A program made the translations under genes and the position numbers. Shown piece by piece: positions 18,099 through 27,223 of a DNA stretch of 64,000 nt. The number at the start of each line of letters is the position of its first letter. The first letter of the stretch is position 1. This DNA comes from Staphylococcus sp. ACRSN (GTDB lineage: Bacteria; Bacillota; Bacilli; Staphylococcales; Staphylococcaceae). The notes beneath the pieces were generated by a model. It searched no databases and was not told where the DNA came from. It saw only the letters and a program-made list of their open reading frames with translations. The stretch lies in the NCBI RefSeq assembly GCF_022346615.1, contig NZ_JAKRNS010000002.1, positions 62,001-126,000 of the forward strand, in the 5' to 3' direction.

Positions 18099-19311
18099 GA
18101 ATGAGGAAACTTTAGATATGTTACAAGCACATGGTGAACAATTATTAGGTGTTCAGATAGAGGCGTACCATCAAGATGATATTAAAGGAGTGATAAATAA
18201 AATTAAAACGCCTTTTACTAACACGAAAAGGAAATATTTCAAACAACAATTAAAGCAATTTATTCAAACTATGAATAGTAATAAAATTTATCTTTATACT
18301 AATCGTTTAGGCATTAATTATTTGATTTTTAAATTTAAAAAATATAAGCAAATTTATTTCATTGGTCCTTATATTGAGCATCGTCCAAATGAGCAACAAT
18401 GTCTTGATATATTAAATAATTTAGAAATTGAGCGATCTCACATCGTTATCTTGAAGCAATATCTTTTAAAAATTCCACTTTGTCATCATGTGAAGGCTAA
18501 AAAATTATGTCGTCTAGCCATACAATTTTTAAAAAATAGAAATACCTTATATGAAATAGAGTGCATTGATTTTAATTTTCACATGAGTGATGCTGGAATC
18601 GCAGAAACACGAGATCAAATGGACTATACATTAGAAGACTTAGAAAATCGATATAAAATGGAAAATCAGTTATTAACTGCCGTTGAATATGGTAATGTAC
18701 ACGAAGCTTTAGCTATTTTAAAACATATTAATTTATCAGTTACAGGTTTACAAAGGAGAGGTGACGGTGTGTCAAATGAGCAATATAAAGCCTTTTCACT
18801 AAATACACTTTGTAGAAAAGCGATAGAAAAAGCTGGTGTGAATTTAATTAAAATAGATGAATTATCTGCGCGTTACGCCAAACGTATAAATAAGTCAAAA
18901 GATGTACAACAAATAAATGAGTATATACAATCATTAATTATTGATTATTCAGAAGCAGCAATGAAAATTAAAGCGAATGAATATAGTCCGAAAATCAGTA
19001 AAGTCATACAATATATAGAAAGCAACTTAAGCGATCATATTACTTTGAAAATGTTAGCGCAACAAGTAGATTTGGCACCAAGTTATTTATCTAGAATATT
19101 TAATCACGAAATTCATAAGTCAATTTCACAATTTATTTTAGAATTAAGATTAAAAAAAGGTCATGACTTAATACTGAGAACAAAAATGTCAATTTCTGAA
19201 ATTGCACAAAATGTTGGTTTTAAAGAACAAAGTTATTTTGCACAATGTTTTAAAAAGCATTATGGTATCACACCGTTGAAATTTCGTATGGAGCAAAGAG
19301 GGTGGGGATAG
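18097..19311 (+). CDS. AraC-family transcriptional regulator
   Basis: A 404-residue regulator. The last 100 residues are a textbook AraC/XylS double helix-turn-helix, including HITLKMLAQQVDLAPSYLSRI and MSISEIAQNVGFKEQSYFAQC, ending FKKHYGITPLKFR. The first 290 residues contain no domain I recognise with certainty; the pattern FDIDF-like aromatic strands and a long helical part recall the two-component-like AraC regulators of carbohydrate genes. Start is TTG at 18097 within the T-run of an upstream hairpin, after GAGGTG. It precedes the glucuronide transporter and beta-glucuronidase genes in the same orientation, so control of those genes is a reasonable inference. Confidence 0.83.
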   Translation: MNEETLDMLQAHGEQLLGVQIEAYHQDDIKGVINKIKTPFTNTKRKYFKQQLKQFIQTMNSNKIYLYTNRLGINYLIFKFKKYKQIYFIGPYIEHRPNEQQCLDILNNLEIERSHIVILKQYLLKIPLCHHVKAKKLCRLAIQFLKNRNTLYEIECIDFNFHMSDAGIAETRDQMDYTLEDLENRYKMENQLLTAVEYGNVHEALAILKHINLSVTGLQRRGDGVSNEQYKAFSLNTLCRKAIEKAGVNLIKIDELSARYAKRINKSKDVQQINEYIQSLIIDYSEAAMKIKANEYSPKISKVIQYIESNLSDHITLKMLAQQVDLAPSYLSRIFNHEIHKSISQFILELRLKKGHDLILRTKMSISEIAQNVGFKEQSYFAQCFKKHYGITPLKFRMEQRGWG

Positions 19312-19540
19312 TTTGGAATTGTAAAAGTACATTTGTGTAAAAATAATTATAAAAATAACAATATAATTATAAAAAGTGAATATACATAGGTATATATTAA
19401 ACAATAGCAAAAATTTAAGCAGAATTTAATATCAATAGAAACAATATACAATTTCATTTAGTTATTCCATGATAAGTATAGTAAACATCGACTTTAAGTT
19501 AGTTGAATATAATTTTATGACTATATTTAAATTCCACACA

Positions 19541-19560
19541 AAATAACAACGTTGTTATTT
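19541..19560. promoter_or_regulatory. Perfect 20-base palindrome, candidate operator
   Basis: AAATAACAACGTTGTTATTT is a perfect palindrome with a central CG, a shape favoured by LacI-type and some other dimeric repressors. No such repressor gene is adjacent; AraC proteins usually prefer direct repeats. Confidence 0.5.
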
Positions 19561-19682
19561 TTCGTTGAACTATTTTTATGGAAAAAATATAATGAACTTA
19601 AGATCTCAAATAAATCACTTATGTCAATTCTAATTAGTTATAAAAAGAACATACGTGAAAGGTAAAAAAATTTGAGTTCAAG

Positions 19683-19697
19683 AGAAAGCGTTTACAT
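19683..19697. promoter_or_regulatory. CcpA cre box upstream of the glucuronide genes
   Basis: Read on the minus strand, ATGTAAACGCTTTCT matches the cre consensus at every defined position. It is 123 bp before the transporter start. Confidence 0.7.
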
Positions 19698-19819
19698 TAT
19701 TCTCTGGATTAGATTGTTGGCCACAATCACTAGCACAAGCACACAAAAACACACTATCAAACAAAATAGCATAAAAGATATCTCACAATATTTTGTTTCT
19801 AGGGAAAGAGGTAATCAAT

Positions 19820-21223
19820 ATGGTTACAGCAAAACTAAAACCAGCAAATAGAAAATTGAAGAAATTTAAAGAAATTCAATCACCGAGATTAAAATTTAAG
19901 GAAAAATTATCATACGGTTTTGGGGATTTAGGAAACGGCATGATGTTTGATATGGGGCAAATATATTTACTGAAATTTTTTACAGACATACTTGGTATTT
20001 CTCCATTTTATGGTGGGCTCGTCTTTCTAGTATCAAAAGTGTTTGACGCATTTGTTGATACAGGCGTTGGCACAATGGTAGACAACAGACGTAATTTTGG
20101 CAAAAAAGGTAAATTTAAACCATTCATATTATACGGTACTATACCGTTAGCTATATTAACGGTCATCACATTTATTTCTCCAGATATCAGTTATACCGGA
20201 AAAGTTATTTGGGCATTTGCAACATATATGTTGTTCAATATGGCGTATTCTTTTGTAAATATTCCATATGGTTCATTATCTGCTTCGATGACGATTAATG
20301 CGGATGATCGAACACAATTATCAGTTTTTCGTAATTTAGGTTCACAAGGTGCAATGTTCATTTCAGGCATTGTTATTATTCCAATGGTTAACTTATTTCC
20401 AAATCATGCAACAGGATATCCAATTGCAGTTGGTGCTTTAGCTATTTGTGGTGTGGTATTCCATATTATTTGTTATAAGGGTGTTAAGGAAAGACATATT
20501 GTAGAAAGACCGAAAGAAAAAGGTTTAGGACGTAAAGCATTTAAAAACTTATTGAAAAATAGACCATTTATTATTCTTGCTATTTATACATTATTAACGA
20601 TTATGGCTTTATTCTTGCAACAATCATCACAACTTTATTATTTCCAATATGTACTTGGTGAACCAAATTTAGTTGGACTTGTAAGTACATTGAATTTCTT
20701 AGTACTTATTCCAGGGCTATTAATTACGACATTCTTAAGTAAAAAAATTGGTAAAAAAATGACAGCAGTATTTGGTGTATCAGGATTTGTCATAATGCAA
20801 TTTATCACATTTACATTATTTGCAAACGAGGCAATACCATTTTTGATATTAAATACAATTGCACAACTATTTTTAGTTATACCAAATACAGTGACATGGG
20901 CATTTATTGCTGACGTGGTTGAATATGGACAATGGCAATCTGGCATGAGATCTGAAGGTATTATTTATTCAAGTTATAGCTTTACAAGAAAAGTATCCCA
21001 AGCATTAGCAGGATTTTTACCAGGATTATCTTTAATGCTGATTGGATATGTGCCAAACGCAGCACAATCAGATGGTACGTTATTAGGATTAAAAGTACTA
21101 TACTTTATTGTTCCAGGAACAGCCTGCCTACTTGCTGTTATATTATTCTTTTTTGCATATCCACTTACAGACCAAAAGCATAAACAAATTGTTAAAGAAT
21201 TAGCGCTTAGAGAAGAACTTTAA
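19820..21223 (+). CDS. Glycoside-pentoside-hexuronide:cation symporter, probable glucuronide permease
   Basis: A 467-residue GPH-family transporter with twelve hydrophobic helices. Family motifs are clear: KLSYGFGDLGNGMMFDM at the start, VDTGVGTMVDNRRNFGKKGKFKPF and, in the middle, ADDRTQLSVFRNLG. Its gene sits 45 bp before a beta-glucuronidase gene, and the E. coli glucuronide transporter UidB (GusB) belongs to the same family, so glucuronide uptake is the likely job. The frame opens nine codons earlier at TTG, but ATG at 19820 follows AAGAGG with suitable spacing. Regulation by the adjacent AraC protein and by CcpA is inferred from position and the cre site. Confidence 0.85.
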   Translation: MVTAKLKPANRKLKKFKEIQSPRLKFKEKLSYGFGDLGNGMMFDMGQIYLLKFFTDILGISPFYGGLVFLVSKVFDAFVDTGVGTMVDNRRNFGKKGKFKPFILYGTIPLAILTVITFISPDISYTGKVIWAFATYMLFNMAYSFVNIPYGSLSASMTINADDRTQLSVFRNLGSQGAMFISGIVIIPMVNLFPNHATGYPIAVGALAICGVVFHIICYKGVKERHIVERPKEKGLGRKAFKNLLKNRPFIILAIYTLLTIMALFLQQSSQLYYFQYVLGEPNLVGLVSTLNFLVLIPGLLITTFLSKKIGKKMTAVFGVSGFVIMQFITFTLFANEAIPFLILNTIAQLFLVIPNTVTWAFIADVVEYGQWQSGMRSEGIIYSSYSFTRKVSQALAGFLPGLSLMLIGYVPNAAQSDGTLLGLKVLYFIVPGTACLLAVILFFFAYPLTDQKHKQIVKELALREEL

Positions 21224-21268
21224 TCAAAAATAAATACGTTTATAAAATGAGAGGAGATAAGATTAGTT

Positions 21269-23062
21269 ATGTTATATCCAGTAGTGAATGAAAAACGACA
21301 AATTACAGATTTAAATGGTATATGGAAGTTTAAATTAGAACATGATGACGACCCAATTCATATTGAACAACCGCTAGACACAGAATTAGTTATGGCAGTT
21401 CCAGGTTCATACAATGATCAAGGTGTAAATGCAGAAATTAGAAATCATGTTGGTAACGTATGGTATGAACGCACAATATTTATACCGGAAATATTGCAGA
21501 ATGAGCGCATTGTTTTACGATTTGGTTCTGCAACACATAAAGCAACTGTGTATCTTGATGGTCAAGTTATTGTGTCGCATCAAGGTGGGTTTTTACCATT
21601 TGAAGTTGAGTTAGACCATGGAATCCAAACGGGACAACACAGATTGTCGGTATGCGTTAATAATATATTAGATGAAACTACGCTCCCAGTAGGTAAATAT
21701 GAAGAAAGTATTGATGAACATGGTAAAACAATTAAAACCAATACCCCAAACTTTGATTTCTTTAACTATGCTGGGTTGCATAGACCGGTGAAACTTTATA
21801 CGACACCAAAAGCATATATAAAGGATATAACGCTAGTTCCTGAAGTTTTAAAGGATAAAGCACAAGTAAATTATGATATTGCTACTAACAAAGATGATGT
21901 AGATATACGTATTAGATTGTTAGATGAATCTAGCAATGTTGTAGCAGAGGGAAGCGGTCAGAAAGGTATCATAGAAATAGAACAACCTCATTTGTGGCAA
22001 CCGTTAAATGCATATTTGTACCAATTTGAAGTATCATTGTATTCAGATAACAAACTAATTGATATCTATACAGAACGCTTAGGCATTCGCTCAGTAAAAG
22101 TAAAAGATGGCCAATTTTTAATCAATGACAAACCTTTTTACTTCAAAGGTTTTGGGAAACATGAAGATACATATTATCATGGTAGAGGCATTAACGAAGT
22201 GGGTAATGTACTAGATTTAAACTTACTAAAATGGATTGGCGCTAACTCTTTCCGCACATCACATTATCCATATTCAGAAGAAATGATGCGACTTGCTGAT
22301 GAACAAGGTATCGTTGTCATTGACGAAACAACTGGTGTAGGTGTCCATTTAAACTTCGATGCGATTTTATCTGGAACGGAAAATAGAAAGACATTCGAAG
22401 AAATAGGGACGAAACCTGCACATGAAGCAGTAATAAAAGAACTAATTGCTCGAGATAAGAATTATGCTTGTGTAGTGATGTGGTCTATTGCGAATGAACC
22501 GGCATCAACAGAGAAAGGTGCGAAGGCATACTTTGAACCACTCATTAACCTTGCAAAGCATTGTGATCCACAAAAAAGACCTGTCACAATTGTTACATTG
22601 TTAACCGCACAACCTGAAGTTTGCCAAGTACAAGATTTAGTCGATGTCTTATGCTTAAATCGCTATTATGGTTGGTATACTCAGACAGGTGATTTAGAGG
22701 CAGCAAAAGTAGCATTGAAAAAAGAGTTGGATGGATGGAGCGAAAAACAACCTAATAAACCGATTATGTTCACTGAATATGGTGCAGATACACTAGCTGG
22801 ATTACACTCGGTTAATGATGAATTGTTTACAGAAGAATATCAAGTTCGATATTATGAAGCAAATCACGAGATTATTGATCAATATCCACAGTTTATAGGT
22901 GAACAGACTTGGAACTTTGCAGATTTTGAAACATCTAGTGGTATTATTCGAGTTCAAGGAAATAAAAAAGGTATCTTTACAAGGGAAAGAAGACCTAAAG
23001 CTGTGGCACATTATTTAAGACAGAGATGGCTTCGTATTCCAGACTTTGGATATAAATCATAA
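21269..23062 (+). CDS. uidA: Beta-glucuronidase
   Basis: Glycoside hydrolase family 2 enzyme that cleaves beta-D-glucuronides. The 597-residue protein aligns by eye along its whole length with E. coli UidA, including [19 protein letters not shown], the [15 protein letters not shown] segment and [11 protein letters not shown]. The acid/base glutamate is E410 in WSIANEP and the nucleophile is E503 in [20 protein letters not shown] and [12 protein letters not shown], late glucuronate-binding elements, are intact. No signal peptide is seen, so it is cytoplasmic and acts after import by the preceding transporter. Genes for glucuronate breakdown are not in the window. A GGAG lies 12 bases before the ATG, slightly far. 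Confidence 0.95.
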   Translation: MLYPVVNEKRQITDLNGIWKFKLEHDDDPIHIEQPLDTELVMAVPGSYNDQGVNAEIRNHVGNVWYERTIFIPEILQNERIVLRFGSATHKATVYLDGQVIVSHQGGFLPFEVELDHGIQTGQHRLSVCVNNILDETTLPVGKYEESIDEHGKTIKTNTPNFDFFNYAGLHRPVKLYTTPKAYIKDITLVPEVLKDKAQVNYDIATNKDDVDIRIRLLDESSNVVAEGSGQKGIIEIEQPHLWQPLNAYLYQFEVSLYSDNKLIDIYTERLGIRSVKVKDGQFLINDKPFYFKGFGKHEDTYYHGRGINEVGNVLDLNLLKWIGANSFRTSHYPYSEEMMRLADEQGIVVIDETTGVGVHLNFDAILSGTENRKTFEEIGTKPAHEAVIKELIARDKNYACVVMWSIANEPASTEKGAKAYFEPLINLAKHCDPQKRPVTIVTLLTAQPEVCQVQDLVDVLCLNRYYGWYTQTGDLEAAKVALKKELDGWSEKQPNKPIMFTEYGADTLAGLHSVNDELFTEEYQVRYYEANHEIIDQYPQFIGEQTWNFADFETSSGIIRVQGNKKGIFTRERRPKAVAHYLRQRWLRIPDFGYKS

Positions 23063-23261
23063 TAAACTATATGAATGTTTGTGAAAAAAATAACATAAAT
23101 GTCAAATGATATACTGTTACTTTATTAAAAGAGAATAATAAAAGTGATAATTATGTGAAAACAATCACAAAATACTTTAAATCTCTTATATCATGAAGTA
23201 GAATATGAAGTGTAGAGAAGAGATAAAAGCTTAACGAATGAAAAAATACGGAGTGATTAAG

Positions 23262-23453
23262 ATGAGAAAAGTAATTGAAGAAGTTATTTTTTCAAATGAA
23301 AGTAGTTATGAGATTTACACACACACTGGTGTAAATCAAGGTATTATTAATGACATTAAAGATGGATACAGAAGTATTGATTATATATCTTATATAGACG
23401 CTGAAAAGTTATACCAATATGGTATAGAAAAGACACAATTAGTGACGAGTTAA
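23262..23453 (+). CDS. Small helix-turn-helix-like protein
   Basis: A 63-residue protein. The middle, YEIYTHTGVNQGIINDIKDG, has the spacing of a Cro/CI-type helix-turn-helix, and the ending IDAEKLYQYG resembles small staphylococcal DNA-binding proteins of this type. Both an ATG at 23238 and one at 23262 are in frame; only the latter has a good GGAGTG ribosome binding site. It is isolated, with no partner toxin gene beside it. A regulatory role is a guess from the fold pattern. Confidence 0.55.
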   Translation: MRKVIEEVIFSNESSYEIYTHTGVNQGIINDIKDGYRSIDYISYIDAEKLYQYGIEKTQLVTS

Positions 23454-23579
23454 TACACTGTAGACATCTTAAGAAAAAATGCATTGTGCTAGCTGTATGC
23501 CCACAGCATTTAAAACCAATAGTGCATATTTTTCTCCCAAGTATCACCTTTCATGATTTATTATACGCCCAAAAATAGT

Positions 23580-23626
23580 AAAAAGGCCTACATGGACTGA
23601 ATAACCACAGTTCATGTAGGTTTTTT
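23580..23626. terminator. Bidirectional terminator
   Basis: CCTACATG and CATGTAGG arms with flanking A-run and T-run lie between the convergent small genes at 23262 and 23664. Confidence 0.8.
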
Positions 23627-23663
23627 ATGTTATACATTAATCGTTTAATAACGGAAGAATAAA

Positions 23664-23933
23664 TCATACATACATTTTAAAGTTATGTTTGATTTCGTTG
23701 TACTCATAAACAGAATTGTACATTCTCATACGAATATGTTCTTCTGATGTATAAGGGATACGGAGTTTATCGTGTGTTGTTATAAAATTTCTGAATGATT
23801 TTTCTGCATGCTTACGTGTTTCTAAACTCATGTTTAACCATTCGTCTGGTTCAAATAATGCTTCGAATTTAAAGGAAAAACTCGTTCTTGCACGTGCTTC
23901 TCGTAACGATGCAAGTCGTTTTTCAAAGTCCAT
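23664..23933 (-). CDS. Small conserved protein, possibly DUF1413 type
   Basis: An 89-residue soluble protein starting MDFEKRLASLREA, with a strong AAAGGAGG ribosome binding site that selects ATG at 23933 over an upstream in-frame ATG. The core FSFKFEALFEPDEWLNMSLETRKHAEKSFRNF, split here into FKFEALFEPDEW and the helix after it, recalls small staphylococcal DUF1413-like proteins, but I am unsure of the family. No catalytic motif, membrane segment or signal peptide is seen. It is divergent from the dehydrogenase gene at 24104. Confidence 0.65.
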   Translation of the reverse strand: MDFEKRLASLREARARTSFSFKFEALFEPDEWLNMSLETRKHAEKSFRNFITTHDKLRIPYTSEEHIRMRMYNSVYEYNEIKHNFKMYV

Positions 23934-24103
23934 CGGTTGTCCTCCTTTTCTAAGAACATAAATATACATTTCTATTATATACTTAATAACTACTATATTC
24001 TAATAATGATACGGCACTAATTCTTTTATATCAAAAACACTAAATGATAAAATAAGCACAATAAGTAACAGAAAATTATAAAAAGAAGAGGGGACGTTCA
24101 ATT

Positions 24104-24805
24104 ATGAAATTAACAAATAAAGTTGCTATTATTACAGGTGGTAGCAGTGGTATTGGTGCTAGTATAGCTAAAGCACTTGCTAGACAAGGTGTCAAAATTG
24201 TCTTAACAGGTCGAAATGAAGCTAATCTTAAACAGGTTGAAGAAGAGGTTACTGAATTATCTGAAACGGAGGTATCTACAGAAATATTAGATGTTACCTC
24301 ACAAGAAGCGGTTGAGGCAGTTGTATCGAAGGTGAAACAACAATTTGGTAGCGTTGATATCTTAGTAAATAGTGCTGGTCAAATGTTATCTTCAGCTATT
24401 TCAGAAGGTGATGTAGCAGCTTGGGATACAATGATTGATGTTAATGTCAAAGGAACACTATATGGAATTAATGCCGTTTTACCGACATTTTTAGAGCAAT
24501 CAAGCGGCCATATTATCAATATTGCATCAATTTCCGGATTTGAAGTTACTAAGAAAAGTACAATGTATAGTGCGACGAAAGCAGCCGTTCATTCTATTAC
24601 TCAAGGCTTAGAAAAAGAATTGGCTAAAACAGGAGTTAGAGTCACAAGTATTTCACCGGGGATGGTTGATACACCATTAAGCGGGGCGACGGATTGGGGA
24701 GAGCGTAAAAAATTAGACCCTGAAGATATTGCGACATCCGTAGTATATGCTTTACAGCAACCAAGTCATGTTAATGTAAATGAAATTACGGTTAGACCTG
24801 TATAG
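24104..24805 (+). CDS. Short-chain dehydrogenase/reductase
   Basis: Classical SDR oxidoreductase, 233 residues, single Rossmann domain. The cofactor motif TGGSSGIG is at 11-18, and TGRNEANL at the end of the second strand suggests NADP preference. NSAG is near 89-92, and the catalytic residues are S142, Y155 and K159 (YSATK). The tail ITVRPV is typical of the YdfG-like branch. Substrate cannot be told from sequence. The gene stands 70 bp before an acetyltransferase gene in the same orientation, without an intervening terminator. Confidence 0.88.
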   Translation: MKLTNKVAIITGGSSGIGASIAKALARQGVKIVLTGRNEANLKQVEEEVTELSETEVSTEILDVTSQEAVEAVVSKVKQQFGSVDILVNSAGQMLSSAISEGDVAAWDTMIDVNVKGTLYGINAVLPTFLEQSSGHIINIASISGFEVTKKSTMYSATKAAVHSITQGLEKELAKTGVRVTSISPGMVDTPLSGATDWGERKKLDPEDIATSVVYALQQPSHVNVNEITVRPV

Positions 24806-24874
24806 ACAAATATATATTACTTTATAAACTGTAATATATATCTTTATTTCAATATAAAGGGGTTAAAGCTTAAT

Positions 24875-25390
24875 TTGAATATTGTATTAGAAACGAAGCG
24901 TTTATTTTTAATTAGACCAACTGAATACTATCTAGAAGAACTATATCAATTGCATGCCGATCCTAAGACTAATCTTTATAATCCAGCTGGGCCACAAAAA
25001 GAAATTGATGAAACAAAAGAAATGTTAAACGAATGGCAGACACACTGGTCTCAATATGATTTTGGATATTGTTTAATGATTGAAAAAGAATCTGAAACAA
25101 TGATTGGTATGTGTGGTTTAAAATATAAGACTTTAGATGGCAATATTGTGTTGAATTTGGCTTATCGCTTAAGCCCAAAGTATGCAAGAAAAGGTTATAC
25201 AAAAGAAGCTTGTCAGGCACTTATTCAATATATAAAGAAAGTGCAACGTATAGACAATAGAATTGTGGCACATACTAAAATTAACAATATACCTTCTATT
25301 CAGACTGCAAAATCTTTAGGTTTTAGTCGAGATGAACAGTACGATAATTTTGAAGCAACTGGCGATGTCTATCTATTTGAAAACATATAA
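24875..25390 (+). CDS. GNAT-family N-acetyltransferase (RimJ/RimL type)
   Basis: A 171-residue acetyl-CoA-dependent acetyltransferase. It begins with the usual LETKRLFLIRPTE strand, has MIGMCGLKYK in the middle, and the acetyl-CoA binding loop is LSPKYARKGYTKEACQALI around residues 105-123. The late IPSIQTAKSLGF is the normal GNAT closing element. Targets in this group range from ribosomal proteins to antibiotics and free amino acids; none can be assigned. The TTG start at 24875 is uncertain because AAGGGG is about 14 bases away, but I see no better one. Confidence 0.82.
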   Translation: MNIVLETKRLFLIRPTEYYLEELYQLHADPKTNLYNPAGPQKEIDETKEMLNEWQTHWSQYDFGYCLMIEKESETMIGMCGLKYKTLDGNIVLNLAYRLSPKYARKGYTKEACQALIQYIKKVQRIDNRIVAHTKINNIPSIQTAKSLGFSRDEQYDNFEATGDVYLFENI

Positions 25391-25429
25391 AAAAACGCTG
25401 CTTATCTATTACGATAAGTAGCGTTTTTT
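25389..25429 (+). terminator. Terminator after the acetyltransferase gene
   Basis: AAAAAACGCTGCTTATC and GATAAGTAGCGTTTTTT arms with a six-base loop, directly at the stop codon; it can work in both directions. Confidence 0.92.
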
Positions 25430-25560
25430 GTAACCTTTCAGTGAAAGAGTAGGAGGTAAATTAAAAATATTGTTGTGCTTTAATCTATAGATAATTAAAA
25501 TGCAAGATACAGTAAATTATTGCTTATACTAATTTATTTAAATAATATCAATTATACATT

Positions 25561-25579
25561 GCAAATGATAATCATTATC
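25561..25579. promoter_or_regulatory. Fur box
   Basis: GCAAATGATAATCATTATC agrees with the 19-base Fur consensus GATAATGATAATCATTATC at 17 positions. It lies about 40 bp before the siderophore-binding lipoprotein gene. Confidence 0.85.
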
Positions 25580-25619
25580 TATTATTATTAAAGTTAATAG
25601 ATAATGGGAGGTTTATATT

Positions 25620-26525
25620 TTGAAAAAGTTATTAAGTGTTATGTTATGTTTTATATTATTATTAGCAGCTTGTGGAAAGTCTGAAGAAAGTAAAAAAGCC
25701 AAGACTGAAAGTGATGTTAGGGAATATGTTACATCAGATGGAAGTAAAGTGAATATACCTAAACATCCAAAACGCGTACTGGATTTGACTGCAAATTATG
25801 GTAACTTTAAAAAATTAGGTGTAGAGCCAATTGCAATTACTAATGTATTTCCAAATTCTAAATATTTAAAAATGGATAAGGTGAAAAAAATTAATCCAGA
25901 AGATGTGGAAGCGGCAGCTAAATTAAAACCCGATTTGATTATTACGTATAAAGAAAACAAAAATAATAAAAAGTTAGCTAAGATTGCGCCAACTGTTCCA
26001 ATAAAGGTTCAAAATATGGATTATAAAGAAACACATATAGAATTAGGTAAATTAGTTAATAAAGAGAAATTAGCAAAAAAACAGGCTAATAACTTATCCA
26101 AAAAATTAGAAAAAGATGGCCGAGCAATTAAGCAGGCAATTGGAGATGATAAGACCTTTTCTATAATGGATGTTCAGGCGAAAGATATTTACCAATTTGG
26201 TCCAAGGTTTGGAAGAGGCAGTGAAGCCATATATGAAGGTTTTGGATTAGCAGAAGATTCCGATGCTAAAGCAGCTATGCCAAAAGAAAAATATATGAAA
26301 GTGCCAAAAGAAAAGTTTAATGACTTTTCAGGTGATTATTTACTGATTCCAACCACAAATGGTAAGAAGCCAAATAATGAATTTGTAAAATCATCTATTT
26401 GGAAAAATAATAAGGCAGTACAAAATAACCATGTTATATATTATACGATGGATGAAGCAATTTATGCTGACATCATTTCTGTAGAGCAACAAGCGAAAAA
26501 TTTTAAACAACAACTATTAAAATAA
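25620..26525 (+). CDS. FhuD-like siderophore-binding lipoprotein
   Basis: Surface lipoprotein that should deliver ferric siderophores to an ABC importer. The signal peptide ends in LLLAAC with lipidated C18. The mature part is a type III (BtuF/FhuD) substrate-binding protein of 301 residues in total. Phrases such as KHPKRVLDLTANYGNFKKLG, LKPDLIITY, FGRGSEAIYEGFGL and SSIWKNNKAVQNNHV follow staphylococcal FhuD proteins, favouring a hydroxamate siderophore. No permease or ATPase gene is adjacent, which resembles the orphan FhuD1 and FhuD2 genes that use FhuCBG encoded elsewhere. Start is TTG at 25620 after GGGAGG. The Fur box predicts induction in low iron. Confidence 0.83.
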   Translation: MKKLLSVMLCFILLLAACGKSEESKKAKTESDVREYVTSDGSKVNIPKHPKRVLDLTANYGNFKKLGVEPIAITNVFPNSKYLKMDKVKKINPEDVEAAAKLKPDLIITYKENKNNKKLAKIAPTVPIKVQNMDYKETHIELGKLVNKEKLAKKQANNLSKKLEKDGRAIKQAIGDDKTFSIMDVQAKDIYQFGPRFGRGSEAIYEGFGLAEDSDAKAAMPKEKYMKVPKEKFNDFSGDYLLIPTTNGKKPNNEFVKSSIWKNNKAVQNNHVIYYTMDEAIYADIISVEQQAKNFKQQLLK

Positions 26526-26527
26526 AC

Positions 26528-26583
26528 TATCAAACGCCATTATCTAGCATCTTAAATATAAGATGTGATAATGGCGTTTGATA
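26528..26583. terminator. Long hairpin between convergent FhuD-like gene and hisIE
   Basis: Perfect 17-base arms TATCAAACGCCATTATC and its complement enclose a second short stem CATCTTA/TAAGATG. The T-run is weak, but its position between two converging genes fits a shared transcription end. Confidence 0.7.
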
Positions 26584-26596
26584 TGTTAAGAAGGTA

Positions 26597-27223
26597 TTAC
26601 CAATTTTCAACGTCTGTACGTTCACCTTTGAAATTGTTCGATGTTTTATGTCGTTCTGCTAATACAGATTCGACATCTTTAAAATCGATATCTAGAGCAT
26701 GTAATAAGACAAACAAGTGATACATTAAATCAGCTGTTTCGTTAGTTACTTCTTCTTTATCTGATTTCATAGCACCAATGACAACTTCAAATGCTTCTTC
26801 ACCAAATTTCTTAGTGATTTTTTCAAGACCTTCATTTAATAAATATTGCGTATAAGAATTGGATTTATTAGAAAGTGAACTTTGATCTATAGTTTGCTCT
26901 AATTGTTGCACATTAAAAGGTACCTCAGTATTAAAGCAGCTTTGGCTACCGGTATGGCATGTTGGACCATTTGGGACCACATCAATTAATATGGTATCTT
27001 GGTCACAATCAAGGTGAATATTACGTACTTCTTGTGTATGACCTGATGTTTCACCTTTTGTCCATAATCGTTCTTTTGATCTTGAATAGAAACATACTAT
27101 GCGATCTTCTAACGTTTTTTTATAGGCCGCTTCATTCATATAACCTAGCATTAAGACTTGTTTAGTATTAACGTCTTGTAATATAGCTGGTAATAATCCT
27201 TTAGAAAAGTCGGGTTGTGTCAT
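26597..27223 (-). CDS. hisIE: Bifunctional phosphoribosyl-AMP cyclohydrolase / phosphoribosyl-ATP pyrophosphatase
   Basis: Carries out histidine steps 2 and 3: hydrolysis of PR-ATP to PR-AMP and ring opening to ProFAR. The HisI domain occupies about residues 1-105, with metal ligands in DCDQD (72-76) and the zinc cysteines C89 and C96 in TCHTGSQSCF. The HisE domain fills about 110-208, with the acidic EEAFEVVI and KEEVTNETADLMYH helices of MazG-like pyrophosphatases. It is the last gene of the operon and its ATG overlaps the hisF stop by four bases. A long hairpin follows. Confidence 0.96.
   Translation of the reverse strand: MTQPDFSKGLLPAILQDVNTKQVLMLGYMNEAAYKKTLEDRIVCFYSRSKERLWTKGETSGHTQEVRNIHLDCDQDTILIDVVPNGPTCHTGSQSCFNTEVPFNVQQLEQTIDQSSLSNKSNSYTQYLLNEGLEKITKKFGEEAFEVVIGAMKSDKEEVTNETADLMYHLFVLLHALDIDFKDVESVLAERHKTSNNFKGERTDVENW

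Larger units (their letters stand above)
19312..19819. other. Control region between araC and the glucuronide genes
   Basis: About 500 bp without a gene. It holds a perfect 20-base palindrome at 19541-19560, an exact cre box at 19683-19697 and an inverted repeat GATTGT-N5-ACAATC at 19712-19728. The density of symmetric sites fits a regulated promoter region for the two following genes. Confidence 0.6.
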
